Below, in pieces: positions 1-12,500 of a stretch of 64,000 bases of DNA. The DNA is taken from the NCBI RefSeq assembly GCF_041146795.1, contig NC_135187.1, positions 25,219,056 through 25,283,055 on the forward strand, written 5' to 3'. Under the pieces are notes generated by a model. It saw only the letters and a list, made by a program, of their open reading frames with translations, searched no databases and had not been told where the DNA came from. Every line of letters starts with the position of its first letter. Within the stretch, counting starts at the first letter, position 1. The DNA comes from Maylandia zebra. Lineage: Eukaryota; Chordata; Actinopteri; Cichliformes; Cichlidae. Both the position numbers and the translations under genes were made by a program.

Positions 1-700
1 ATCCACCTGAGGGCGACCTGCGTTGTACCAAGAACCATAGAAGAAGAATGATTACTAGCGGATATCCGCTGCTCTTCCCCATACACCTGTGTTAGTGTGA
101 AGGAGGGGTGATTGATGGGCAAGTCGCGGGATTTCAGTGAGTTTGAGCGGGGTATGATAGTGGGAGCCCGAAACGCCGGGTGCAGCCTGTCGCAGACAGC
201 GAACCTGCTGGGCTGTTCAAGGACCGCGGTGTCCCGAGTTCACAGGGAATGGTGTCATAAACAGAAAACCTCGAGCGACCGCGGAGCGAGCGGGAGGAAG
301 CGGCTCGTCGATGAGAACGGAGAGAAGAGACTGGCAAGCATGTTGGAGGCTAACAGGGAGGCTACGGTCGAGGAGATCCATGCCTTGTACAACAGCAGCG
401 GGGTGGAGAAGCCCATCTCACTGAGGACTGCCCGGCGGACCCTGAAGAGGCTGGGTTACAGCCGCAGCAATAGGACCACCGTGGCGGGGATGGAGGCTTT
501 ACTCGAAGAGACATCAAGGCCAGAACAGCTGGACACCTCGGGGTTACAGTCCGAGACGCAAAATGACTCAGAACAAAAGATCGAGTCCTCCACGACAGAG
601 CTTGCGCGCAGTAACGAGAATAACCCGGAGACATGAATGTAGTTGTAAAGAACTGGATTATTCCAATTTGGCATCCCTGTATTCCCAAACATAGTTGTCT
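1..700 (+). mobile_element. Tc1-like DNA-binding-domain unit, left copy
   Basis: The segment carries a leader, an open frame with the paired-type N-terminal domain of a Tc1-like transposase (described separately) and a short 3' part ending near 700. It shares its leader, coding and 3' parts with an inverted copy at about 3,320-4,330 on the minus strand, including the text CATGAATGTAGT just after the frame and ACTGGATTATTCCAAT after that. The two copies point towards each other around a decayed Tc1 catalytic region. The window begins inside or at the edge of this unit, so its true left end is unknown. Confidence 0.6.
115..636 (+). CDS. Tc1-derived DNA-binding-domain protein with non-transposase tail (173 aa, unconfirmed gene)
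   Basis: An uninterrupted 173-residue frame starts at ATG 115. Residues about 1-115 match the bipartite helix-turn-helix region of Tc1/mariner transposases: a first helix-turn-helix around ERGMIVGARNAGCSLSQTA, a basic linker (SGRKRLVD), and a second ending in RTARRTLKRLGYS. The rest, about residues 118-173, is acidic, Ser/Thr/Glu-rich and not transposase-like. No DDE catalytic domain follows in frame. It may be a chance fusion within an old repeat or a transposase-derived DNA-binding protein; the sequence cannot decide. The inverted copy at 3,804-4,205 keeps the same DNA-binding part but has a different C-terminus. Confidence 0.4.
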   Translation: MGKSRDFSEFERGMIVGARNAGCSLSQTANLLGCSRTAVSRVHREWCHKQKTSSDRGASGRKRLVDENGEKRLASMLEANREATVEEIHALYNSSGVEKPISLRTARRTLKRLGYSRSNRTTVAGMEALLEETSRPEQLDTSGLQSETQNDSEQKIESSTTELARSNENNPET

Positions 701-2480
701 GTTGTAGAGGACACAAGCGTTTACATTTTTCTTTTCTTATTATTGTTATTCCAAATGGAGGCAGGTTTTCATTGAATGTAATCAGCTGTGCAGAGAATAT
801 CTTCCTAACTGAACTGAGTTGCCTTTAGTGTGGAAGGAGAGCTGCTGCTGTAATGCTTGCAGGGAAATTGTTCAACAGCCAGCTGAATAAGCACGACATA
901 AACATTACAGTAAACATCGCACATTAAGCAGTGCAGTTTCAGGTGAATTCCTATGAGTTTTGAAGCAGTGTTGTCCCTTTGTTTTGCAAAATAAAGCTTT
1001 GATTTTTTTCCCTCCCAAAAAGGGAAAAAGCACAGTTACGGCTTGTTAGTGCTGATAATATTGTAATCTGGAGACAAAGTCAGGCAAATTTCAGAGTTGT
1101 TGGACTTGTTTCGAGACACCGAATCCAAAAGTGGCCCATCATATGCTGCTCCTGGACTTGTATGCCAGTGCTGCAAGGGTCATCCTCTCTTTAACTTCTA
1201 CCTCCCTGTCGAGTTTGCTCAGCATACATGAAGCGAGTTTATATGAGCTTTGGTCTGACTGCATGTATTCACATCTGCCAGGAGGGGGCACTAAAAGATC
1301 TGTATTTGCACTGCACACGATGAAGTTTCGAAGCCTTAAATGTTTACCGTGAGCGCTGAAGGTTTGTCTTCATGTGCATTAAACTCGAGGATGATGCTGT
1401 TCAAGTTACATTTGCAACAGTTTGATCACTTACTGTGAATAAAGCACAGGCTGTTTTGGATTTTTCTTAACGTTTAGTAAGACTCCTGTGTTCTTGCCCA
1501 ACATGCACCTTCACTGTCTTTGCTAGATATTATTTTGACACGCCAAAATGTGATTCTGCAAGTGTGTTTTGACCTTTTTAAATCTCTCAGAAGTAGCTGA
1601 TGTTGGGACTGCCTACTGCTACTTTAAATAGCTTACAATGCAAAGGCAGGGAGTGCTTAATATCCATTTAAGTTCTAGCTGTTTTGACCTCGGCCTTTTA
1701 TCACATATGATCTCAATAATGTAATGAGCCCCTGCTGAATTTGTGTATTTAGAAGTGCATGTCAGGTTACGTGGAAGGTTACAGTGTATGTCTCCAGTTA
1801 CGATGTAGATTTCCCATAGAAGTATAAATCAGGCCTTACTATGCCAGGCTCATTAATCTGGTCGAAGGTTAAAAATCAAATGAACAGCAGTCTACCTTAC
1901 TTGAAATACTCTTATATGCTTTTCTTTCCCCTTCCTAATTATCTAAGGAACTGGTTCTCAGTTCCTTTGTTTCACACAAAGAAATATTTCTGAAGTTATT
2001 ACAGCGACACAGCAAACTGTCTTGCAATGGTATAGATGCTGTATCCAGAAGCTGGACTACCTGTGCAGCCTGATTGGGCTGTGGGTGTCTTTATGAGTAG
2101 TGACAAAGATACTAGCAACAAAAAATAGTCAGAAGGGATAAGAATAAGGCCATCACCCACAAAATCTTTCCCTTTGGGGGGGGGGGGGGGGGGGGGATCA
2201 TGTTGTTGCTTCTTGGGTGCACCTTTTGTCGGCTTTATTTGCACCAAAGCAGGTGAACTGATTTATGCTTCTTGATATTCTCCAAGTTTAACTATCTTTG
2301 TGTTATACTGTCACAGTCAAATGTTTCCTAATTCCTATGGGTATTTTTTTCCACCTTTATTCAAGAGTGGAGCATTGAAGACAGCACCTCAGTTATTGGA
2401 ATATTTTATCTTGATTGAAAAAAATATAAGAATAGTTTATTTGGAATTACAAAAGGTTAATCTACTAATTTCTGCTCTGT
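700..2480. other. Gene-free interval
   Basis: I see no gene here. It is AT-rich single-copy-looking sequence with one 21-base guanine run. Short open frames lack recognisable protein content. It separates the left DNA-binding unit from the decayed Tc1 catalytic region. Confidence 0.5.
2176..2196 (+). repeat. Poly-G tract, 21 G
   Basis: An unbroken run of 21 guanines follows TCCCTTT. Such tracts can form G-quadruplexes and are prone to length change and sequencing error, so the exact length is doubtful. Confidence 0.9.
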
Positions 2481-2489
2481 AAAAACACA

Positions 2490-3300
2490 ATATGAGACAG
2501 GCATCAACTGGTATGGGAAAGTTAGGGACAAATAAAATAATACATCTAAACATTTTTTTAACAGTACTGCGCAAAAATCTAAAGGTAGAGGAGACAGACT
2601 TTCTTAAAATTTCCAAAGGAAAAGGGTTTTCCTTTGGAAATTGGCTGCTATATTTAACTTTTTTTTGGCTCAAATCATTGTCAGTACGTATGGAAGATAT
2701 CAGGAGAGAGGTACAAAAGTAAGCATTTACAGCCATCTAACACAGAGCGGAGGCCCTGCCATGATTTGGGCAGCAGCAGTGGTATTGGGGATCTTTTCAA
2801 AATTGCTGGACCATCCAATTTTGGGCCACTATATATACACACCATCTGGAAAGCATTTTCTCTATAATAATGATCCCAAATGCACTGCTAACATGGTAAG
2901 AGCTGTCTGGATGGAAAAAACACACCTTCGAACGCTATTAGTCACCGATTGGCCTCCCCAGATCTCGGACATCAACATTATCGAAGCAGTGCGGGATCAT
3001 CTTGACAGAGAGAACAAAATGCAGCCAAGAGCCAAAGAAGAGCTTTAAATCTACCTCAAGAAGCCTAGAGAACTATTTCTGAAAACTACTGAAAGAAATA
3101 ACAGGAAACCTTTCCTAATAGAGTTCAGGCTGCGTTGAAGAATAAAGGTAACAAATATTGACTTTCAAGTTTGTTAAAAATGTACAAACTCTGTTTTCAC
3201 CTTACAATATTTCCATGCATGTGTGCACATTTCATTAAACTGATGCACTTATAGAGATGTTGTAAAAATGGGAAATAAGGTGAAAGAAAAATTAAAGATC
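2490..3300 (+). mobile_element. Decayed Tc1/mariner element, catalytic half
   Basis: The frame at 2,641-3,048 reads as the C-terminal half of a Tc1 transposase: a GGPAMIW block (usually GGSVMVWG), then NNDPKCTA in place of the family DNDPKHTA, then DWPPQISDINIIE in place of the family DWPAQSPDLNPIE. After the stop near 3,048 the DNA still encodes, in shifted frames, the family ending (KEELWNLLQEAW...ALKNKG), followed by typical Tc1 3' flank. The second and third acidic catalytic positions are recognisable, but the frame is truncated at its N-terminus and frameshifted at the end, so it is a dead element. Confidence 0.75.
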
Positions 3301-3319
3301 ATAAAGAATTACTCTACAA

Positions 3320-4330
3320 TTGGCAAGTTCTAAATACAGGGGTGTGATATTGGAATAATCCAGTTTTTAATTACTACATTCATGTTTCCAGGTTAATCTT
3401 GTTACTGGATGCACGGTCCATCGTGGAAGGCTCAGTGTTTGGCTTGGAGTTGTTTAGCTTCTGTTATTGTAAGTCACTTGAAGTGTCCAGCTGTTCTAGG
3501 TCTGCCGCCATGAGGATATCTTGTCCATTCCCCTTGCACCTGCGGATCCTACCTCACCGGACACCCTGCATTCTTCTTCTGAACGACACGTGTCGCCACT
3601 GAGAGCGAAAAAGAACCCGCCAGTAAAGAATTTGCTTCAAACCTATTTTCAGAATTTTCTCCAGAAAGTCAGATTTTTGTCAAGCCGTCGCAGCACCCCC
3701 TTCTGTATAACCTGGGAATCTCTTGAGTTCCTCAGCTGATTACATCACCGAAATGGCGGTAAAGTCCAACCTGGCCGCAGCACGCGAGCAAACTGTTGTC
3801 ATGTCACTTGTTGCTGGCTCCGCCCTCTGTGAGGGGGTCATCGACTGGCAGAAGGCACGTGTAACCCAGCCTCTTTAGGGTCCGTCGGGCAGTTCGGAGT
3901 GAGATGGGCTTCTCCACCCCGCTGCTGTTGTACATTGCATGTATCTCCTCAATCGTAACTTGGTTGTTAGCCTCCACCACACTCTCAATCCACTTCTCTC
4001 CGTTCTCGTCGACGAGCCGCTTCCTCCCGGTCGTCGCGCGGTCACTCGAGGTTTTCTTCTTCTCGCACCATTCATTGTAAACTCGAGACACCGCAGTCCT
4101 TGAGCAGCCCAGCAGGTTCGCTGTCTGTGAGATACTGCAACCGGCTCTTCGGGCTCCTACTATCATACCCCGCTCAAACTCACTTAAGTCCCGCGACTTG
4201 CCCATGTATCTCCACTTCGTCACACTTCTACGCGATACCTGTGGAAAACGTTGCGGATATATGGTTCTTCTTCTGTGGTGTTCGGTACCTCGGCCTCAAC
4301 GACGTGTCGCCCTCTTCAGCGGCCTCGTTG
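3320..4330 (-). mobile_element. Tc1-like DNA-binding-domain unit, inverted right copy
   Basis: This minus-strand segment mirrors 1-700. In 5'-3' order on the minus strand it has a leader with GGCGACACGTCGTT and AGAAGAAGAA, the DNA-binding frame (4,205-3,804), about 300 bases without a counterpart in the left copy, a second leader-like block (GGCGACACGTGTCGTT, AGAAGAAGAA near 3,570-3,600), and the shared 3' part with CAGCTGGACACTTC and CATGAATGTAGT. The repeated leader blocks suggest a partial internal duplication or a nested insertion. Confidence 0.6.
3804..4205 (-). CDS. Tc1-type transposase N-terminal domain (133 aa, truncated)
   Basis: From ATG at 4,205 the frame encodes MGKSRDLSEFERGM, then both helix-turn-helix units of a Tc1-like transposase up to TARRTLKRLGYT, then a short unrelated tail and a stop. 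No catalytic domain follows, so it cannot be an active transposase. It closely resembles the plus-strand frame at 115-636 but differs in the linker and in everything after the second helix-turn-helix. An upstream in-frame ATG at 4,223 would add six residues; I chose the ATG at the conserved family start. Confidence 0.4.
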   Translation of the reverse strand: MGKSRDLSEFERGMIVGARRAGCSISQTANLLGCSRTAVSRVYNEWCEKKKTSSDRATTGRKRLVDENGEKWIESVVEANNQVTIEEIHAMYNSSGVEKPISLRTARRTLKRLGYTCLLPVDDPLTEGGASNK

Positions 4331-4399
4331 ATTTTTTTTTTAATGTAATTATACATAACATCCTGAAAAAAACGAAATTAAAACAAAAATTATGAACAT

Positions 4400-5840
4400 A
4401 AGATACACTGCAGAGCAATAGCAACAAACTCGGTGCATTGAGTGCTACAGTTTCAAATTAAAAGATGGGAAACGAAAGACTTATAAAAAGTTGTGTCATC
4501 CTCCAGTGAACCTTCATCGTGTAACATTACATGAGGGAGCCCTACTTTTGTCTTTATAGAAAACGACTTGAGTGCTTAGGTCCTATGGTTGGCCATAAAG
4601 TGTCTTGCTGTGCATATGATGTTTAGACATTCAAACCCTGTTGATAACTTCATTTACACCATTACTGAGCCCTGGATCTTAAACAGTGCGGCTTGTTAAT
4701 CTTATTATGACAAATAGCGTTCTCCCTCAAGTTTCACTGAGTGGCCATTTGTAGGCGATATTTAAATAGTAGGCATAAAGTCACACATGACTGTGTATAT
4801 TTGGTTAAGTAAAAGTGGATTTCATGATTATGATGAAGATATTATGAATTAAACCTATAAACTTAACTGTTTTGTAATTTGAAAAGGTTGCTTAAATGAC
4901 AGACACTCCATTATTTTTATCAGTATACCTATCACAGGATTAAACATTAGCTACTAGGCTACTGTGAGAACCCATGTCCTCAATGATCCAGGTCCAAGAG
5001 CCTGGTAAGTGCCAGTTTGTAAAGTCTTCATGGTTTTTACATATTAAACCTGTATGGCATACCATAGTGTACAAGCATGTATGGAAGATGGCCAGGATTG
5101 GTTCTCAATTTATCTCAAATAATATAAATATGCATTCAAGTAGTCAGAACCTAAGTAAGACTACAGTTTACAACTGCATCCATATGAACTGAGTAACTAC
5201 TAGTGTGCCACAGACTGATTTTAATTTGCAGAGCTGTACTGGAAGTCTGAGCTGTATCATGTGAACATTAACAAGGACAGCACACAACCCTGTGAAGCTT
5301 CTGTACTGCACATCATCAAACCAGACAAAATTCTGCCCAGTCTCTGATACGGTGGCCTGTCCAGTAGTTAATAATGCATGAGATATTAGTTATATTTTAG
5401 TGTCATTTCCTGTAGCTTCTCTCATTAACTTAAGTGTGTTAAATGCACTTGAGAAATAAAATATAAAATATAGTGATCCTCACCTGCAGGTACTATCCAG
5501 ATCCAAGTAAGCTCACTGCAGAATGTTCTCTCTCTCTCTGTTACACACACACCTGTTTGCACTCCTCTGGATCACTAAATAAATGACTATTCTGCAAAGG
5601 ACAAATGCAGCTGCTAATTTAATGCAGAAACGCGAGAAAACAGTTGCTGGCACGAATTTGTACTGAATAACCACTAGAGTGCGCCGCAGGCTAGTTTTGT
5701 ATATGATCCAAAACTACATCAAGTACAAAGTTTACTTATACTTCAATAATAAAGAAGAAGTGACTCCGGGACTATTGAAAGAAAAAGATTAAAACAAAGA
5801 ATGACAAAGCAATGACACAATGTCCACAGTTTGAGAACAC
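4400..5840. other. Gene-free interval downstream of zbtb8b
   Basis: AT-rich sequence with no recognisable exon on either strand. It separates the transposon debris from the zbtb8b polyadenylation signal. Confidence 0.5.
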
Positions 5841-5841
5841 A

Positions 5842-5847
5842 TTTATT
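5842..5847 (-). other. zbtb8b: Polyadenylation signal of zbtb8b
   Basis: AATAAA on the minus strand, about 700 bases past the zbtb8b stop. It is the first canonical signal I see downstream of the stop, so the mRNA would carry the CA/GT microsatellite in its 3' UTR. Confidence 0.55.
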
Positions 5848-6003
5848 GCAGTGATAACTCCAGTGGCCCCTCTACATCAACAAGACTGTTTTTATACACA
5901 AAGTGTAATTTTCTGGACAAAGCAAAACATTTGAGAAGACGCTTTGTCTGTCCTCTGTATATTCAGAAATCCAGCTGGACGGGTGCATTCTTCTTACATA
6001 CAA

Positions 6004-6135
<132 letters not shown>

Positions 6136-6550
6136 GTTTTATCAGTTGTGCAAATATAGGAAAGGAAAGACTACAGTAATAATTAAAAGAAAGAAAAACA
6201 CATACACACGCATACACAATCAATGAACCTAGTTCCAGTCAAGCAAGTCACTGGAGTAAAATTTCTGAAAAACTTTAAATTTAAATTTAAAATACAAATT
6301 AGTTAATAAATAAATCATCTTACAGTAAATAATACTAACTAGAGATCACCCTGATGGGAATCGCACCAGCCATGACACATAGCCTCTGACTAAAGATCTG
6401 TGACGCCATCCTGCACAAATGTGATGAAATCTGACAAACATACAGCCAAACTACAACCCCAACGTGTCCAGGACTACATTTTGGCATGACACACTAGCTC
6501 AGACAGCAAGTTCAGAGAAAGACTTTCTTCCTGGGTATAACTGACTGAAT

Positions 6551-9500
6551 TCACAACGCGTGAACTACATCACTACAGACAGCCAGCTGTCTTTCAAGCA
6601 TCTGTTTCTCCACTAAGTCTTCCACTCTGCCGACCTCCACCTCGTCCACCTCATCTATAAAGCTGGACCAATCCGTACTGCCGTCTGCTCGTTCCACAGG
6701 CTCTGACTGGCTGGAAGGGTGAACAGGGGCTGTTTCATCATGAGTGGTGGTCACACAGTTGCAGCTATCACAGATGCCGAAGCGTCTGAGTCCGGGTGAA
6801 ACGCTAGAACCAGTGAAGTTTCGTCTGCAGCTCTTGCATGACACTGGCCAGTAGTGTCTGTGGACCTGTGGATGATCAAGACATGGAGGATGTGAATTCA
6901 TCTGTTTGGACAATACCAACTTTTCCATCAGTGTAGATGAGAATAACAGCACAATATTTTTTTTTTTTTTTTAAATCCCAGCAGTGGATAGTGCTAAACC
7001 TCAGACTACTAACAGATGCACTTATGGTGCCAATTTGAAACTCTACTCCACTATGACGCTTCATTCTCAAGTTATCACATTCACAAACTTGGGTGTCCAC
7101 TCCAGCCACCTGCCTGCCCGGCAGGGTAAGATCAGCTTTTTATGGCTGAGGGGTAAAAAATTAAAAAAAAATTAAAAAAAAAAATACTGCACTAATGAAA
7201 CTTACGTCACACAACGGTGAACAGTGAATGCAATTTCAGTTTTCACTGAATTTCTTTAAGTCACTTAATGAAATTTACTTCAAAATGTCATACTTGCACC
7301 TAATATTAAAACAATGTTTAGCATCAAATGTCCTTAAAGTACCTAAAGAAAAAAAATACTCATTATGAATCTGATACATGAACATAATCTTTTACAGTAT
7401 CACTTTAATGTCGCAGTTGGAGACTATTTTTAATATTCATGTGACTTTAAAATATTACACTGCACAATGTATTAGTGTGGAATGATGTTTTAAAGTAGAA
7501 AAGCTTTAAAATGAGTACTATGGAGCACAATGTAAAATATTTCCATCCATAATACGGTGCATTGTAAGTTGGAAGCAGCATGACACAGATACTTTAATGA
7601 AGTCTTAGCATACAGAAGCTGTATTCTAGTATTGTATCAGGTCTCTGTCATTGAGACTCCTGTAGTAATTACTGACACATGTTGCTGTAATTGTTCAGTG
7701 CAAGAGGCCACAGGAATGCAACAAAAACTGAGATGTGTCTCTTCTCAGATAATATAAATGTTGTGTACAGATACACTTAATAAAAGAAAATCTAACCTGT
7801 TCATGCTAATAGTTTGGGTTATTTGAAAATTTATGAACTAAAGTTGCATAAGGTTAACTCAGAATGAAGTCGACCTGCTTGCAGTGCATGAAATTCTTAC
7901 ACTAAGGGCGTGGCTGCGTAGGTGCTCCTGTCGTGTGAACCTCTTGCCACACATGGGGCAGGGGAATGGCCTCTCTCCTGTGTGGCAACGGATGTGCCTC
8001 TTCATGATCCCCTTCTGCTTGGCAGTGTATGGGCAGAAGGGGCACTTGTGGAGTTTTACTGGCACTACTAAGCCATCACCTGAAGGAGGAAAAACACAGC
8101 AACAATTCAAACCTACCCCTATCTATTCCGGTTGACAATTTACTAACATTGCTATATAGCTTTTTAATCGATTAAATGTCCTTGTATTTATTCTGCTAAT
8201 TACCTGTGTCCTCTCCAAGCCAATCAGACTGGATCTCCATAATTGATGATCCTACAAATCCCAGACCTTCGTCCAGTCTGCTTCCTCCAGTGCTGCTACC
8301 CAGCCCTTGGGTGAAGCGCTGCCCTACTCTGTCCCCCAAAGAGTTGGGACCTTCACCTCTGGCCAGCGCCTCCATCAGCTGCCTAGCATTAAAGGATGAG
8401 CTGTATCCCAAGGGGGAGCGTTCGTTAGATGGAGAGGGACTTGGGGGAAGCAGCCTGCTATGATGAGTATTGTGCAGAGGAGGCCCAGGATAGGATGTGA
8501 TGACTTTGGTGTCTGGTGACTCCATAAGCTCTTCATCAGGGTCATATTCTATCTTAGGGTTCACCAACTCTGGAGTCAGAGCAGAAGATGAGGATGATGA
8601 AAGATTAGTCTGATCCATATGTCCCTTCTGCCCTTCACTCCCAGGTGCAAACTCTTCCCGAGAGGGATAGGAGGTGTCCATATCCCTGGTAGCGCCTGGA
8701 GTGGTGGTGACAACAATGGACAAAGGTGTTCTACCTGATGTAACAGACTCCTGACCTAAACCTGACCCCCTATCTGCCTCTGAGACCTGTGAATGAGGCT
8801 CTGCAACCCCAGCACCACTGGAAATTGTTGCAGAAGGAGTGCCACTGTCTGCAGGACCCATTCCTCCATCCTCTGTCTGATTCTCTTTCTCCGTGTTTCT
8901 CTCCTTCTCCTTGCTGCAGATTTCCAAAGACGACCGGATGTACTCTTTGCAGAAGTTCACCAGATCCGTCATCTGCAGGTAGCTGGCTGCTGACATCACC
9001 TCGATGACATTGCTCCTGTTCAGAGCCAGGCGTCCAGAGTAGAGGAAGTCCAGAATAACAGAGAAGGCGTCAGCTGTCACAATGTCCAACGACGCTGTGC
9101 TGTAGCGCTGTCCGCTGTCCTGAAAAGAGATGTTTTCAAAAGATAGACAATGTTGAGCCAAATGTATCGGAAAACAAATGCTGGAACAGAAGATATTTAG
9201 AAAGTGGAACAGGGCTCCAGAGAAATACCGGTACATTTCAAATCATAGTTTTTACAAAACAGCTGAAGGTTTTCAAGATCTCCATTTTCCTGACTTCAAA
9301 AATGCTGTTACGCTACTTTCTAGGTCATAGAGCTACTCCCATATTACCCAACCAATGTCTCTTCACCGGCCCTCAGTAATGTTAAGTATCCAGTTAAAAT
9401 TCTCATCCTTACCTATACAGCATTCACAGTCAGGCTCCCTTGTGGCCGACCTTCTTCATGTCATTCCCTTTAGTCAAAACAATTTAAAATTAATGTTTTT

Positions 9501-12500
9501 TGGGAGGTTTTCCCCCCACATCCACCGAAGGACACACTGTGACAGAGTACTTGAGGCTGTGACCTGACCTGTGTAACTCTGCCTGTATGCTGGGTGAGTT
9601 GTCATTTCTGTGGACTCTTAAAAATCTGTTTACGTGCGGATATTAGTAATATATTTATATCAGTTCTTCTTTTGTAAAATGCATAATTTGTCTTAATTTT
9701 TGTACTGCTTTTAACTAGGGCTGAACGATATATCGCATTTGCGATAATATCGCGACATGATCAAGTGCAATTTTCTAACCGCAAAGGCTGCGATTATACT
9801 CTGGACATGTCCAAATTCATGGGCTGCATCCTCCTGAGGCCGCATTTGTAGACCGATTACATCACAGCGACGCGCCGAAGGCTGTCCAAATTACTACCAT
9901 ATCCCAGAATTCATAGCGCGGCCCAGCCAAACTCCAGTTTCCAGCAATGGCGGCCGCTACTAAGTTTTAAAATTACTCATACTAATCTTTCTGGGTCACA
10001 AAATAAACTTTTAACATATTTTCAGGCGAGAAAGTAGTTGTGTAAACATCAAATATCTGCTCGGTTTATCAAGATATCCCATATTTGCAAAAGTGCTTCG
10101 ACGTTTTCAGAGGCGTCTGCTACCCACCAGCTCGACAGCTAGCCGGGAGCTCGAGGGTTACTGATGCGGCCGAGAACGGCACAACTCCCGGCACATCATT
10201 TTCAGATCACCGCGGAGTTTCGCTGCTCGGGTTAAACGTAATATATAAGTCACTTAGACAACCTAAAAATGTTATTGTTGGGCTTTTTTCAGTGTTTTGT
10301 TTGTTCGTGAGTAAATCGGTTTGGCTGAGATTAAAGTTATTAGATTAGATAAAATAAAACTTTATTAATCCCCCGGGTGGGTTCCTCCTTGGTTTTCACA
10401 CAGCTGACTAAACGTCAAACAGAAAACTTATTAAACAGAAGTATGAGACAGTCGAGAATTTACACCAGTGTCTGGTTATATTTTAGATAGCAAGAAGCAG
10501 ACGGCCGAGTTTATTAAACTCCACCGAGACAGCGGTGACGCTAATCAGAACTAGCCTTCTGATTAGCTAATCAGAAGGCTAGTTCTGATTAGCTAATCAG
10601 AACTAGCCTTCTGATTAGCTAATCAGAAGGCTAGACCGTCCAATTTCACGCCTTTAAACTTTAAAGGCGTGTTTGTGTGTGTGTTTATACAATTGCTATT
10701 ATGTTTGCACTTTATGTGTAATGTTACTGACTGCAGAGATCAGTAAGATGTGTGTATTGAATGTCTAGTAGTTCACAGATGTCGAAAAACTGAGTGTGGT
10801 AAAGCCACTGATTTTTTTTTATGTATATTTCTGCAATCTGCACATTGTACTGACTTTCATTTTAATGTTTACACCAGGGTTCCTTGTCAGCACTTTATGC
10901 TCAGATGTTTGTAAGCTAAAAATAAACTATTGTGTATGTTCAAATATACTGTTGTGATTGAAGAAGTTAAATAAAAATGTCAGTCATCAATTCATGCATC
11001 ACCTCATGTCATCATAACAGAGGTCTGTCTTCCAGGAAAGAACAGTTTAAAATTAATGTAATATAGTATTGGCCATACTATATGATGTATTGCTTGTCTT
11101 TGTTTAATAATACAGAAGACAAAGACCTTAAAAAATAATCGCATATCGCATCGCAATCGCAATATTGGGGCAAAAAATCGCAATTAGATTATTTTCCATA
11201 ATCGTTCAGCCCTACTTTTAACACAGATTTTTCTATTTGTAGCACTTAATGCATTATTTCTGTTGTTTAAATATGACCTCCCTTCATTTTGGAATTTTTA
11301 CATTGCTTATGTTTGTTTTCTGTGAAGCACTCTCTGCCTCTTGTTTGAGAAAAGAACAATATAAAAAAATACTGCTTGTCTGCAGATTTTAGTTGTGACT
11401 TTGACAAAACACAGTGCTGTGGAAAAAGTATTTGCCCCCTTCCCAATTTCAAATCTCAATTAGATAAAAAGAGAGTAAATGCAAAATTGAGTTTTTTTTA
11501 AATTATGATTTAATTTATATAAAAAGGAAACAAAAGTCTTCCAAACTTTTCTGCGGGAATTTTAGCCCCCAGAATTGTTTTAATTCAGCCACATTGGAAG
11601 GTTTTCAAACCTGAACCACCTGGTGAAGGTCATGCCCTAGTGCCTCAATTGGATCCAGACTTTGGCTAGGCCACTCCAAAACCTTAAGTTGTTCATTTAT
11701 TTTATTTATTTATTTGTGAGCCAGTCAGGTTTGTTTTTGATCATTGTCCTGTGGCATAACTCAAAAGTGCTTGAGCTTTAGGCCATGAATTGATTGCTTC
11801 ATGATTTTCTGATAGGGAGCAGGTGCCAGCTGACTGTTCCATAAACTGCAGCAAGTCATCCAAACATTCAAGCAGCAAAGTAGCAAAGCCCTAGACCATC
11901 AAAACACCAACATCTATGACTATTGGTATGATGATCTTTTCATGAAATATTGTGTTTTAGTTTTATGCTAGATTTAACACAATTCAAACATTCCAAAAAA
12001 GTTTATGTTTTTATCCCGTCCACAAACTATTTTCTTAAAAGTCATCACGATGTTTTTTTGGAAAATGTGAGACAAAACTGTGTTATTTTCGGTCAGCAAT
12101 CGTTTTTTTCCTTGGAACGCTCCCATGGATGGATAATGGCACTCACTGTGGTTCGTTGCGAGTCCCAAAGTCTTAGAAATGGCATCTGTTCTTGAGTTTC
12201 TCTAGATGATGTGTTGCTTTTTGAGAACTTTTAGCCTACTTCATTTTGTCAGACATCTTCTCTTTAAGTAATTTTTCAACTGAACAGGTCTGGCAGTAAT
12301 CAGGCCTGGGTGTGAGCTTAATTTAACAAGTGGGGGCAATTACTTTTGTTTTTTTTAAACACAGGGCCAGGTAGAATGGATATAAAAAGTGTAGACACCC
12401 CTGTTGAAATGCCAGGTTTTCTATGATGTTAAAAAGAATTACTACAATACATCATTTTAAAATGTTCCCACCTTTAATGTTACCTAAACCTGTACAATTT

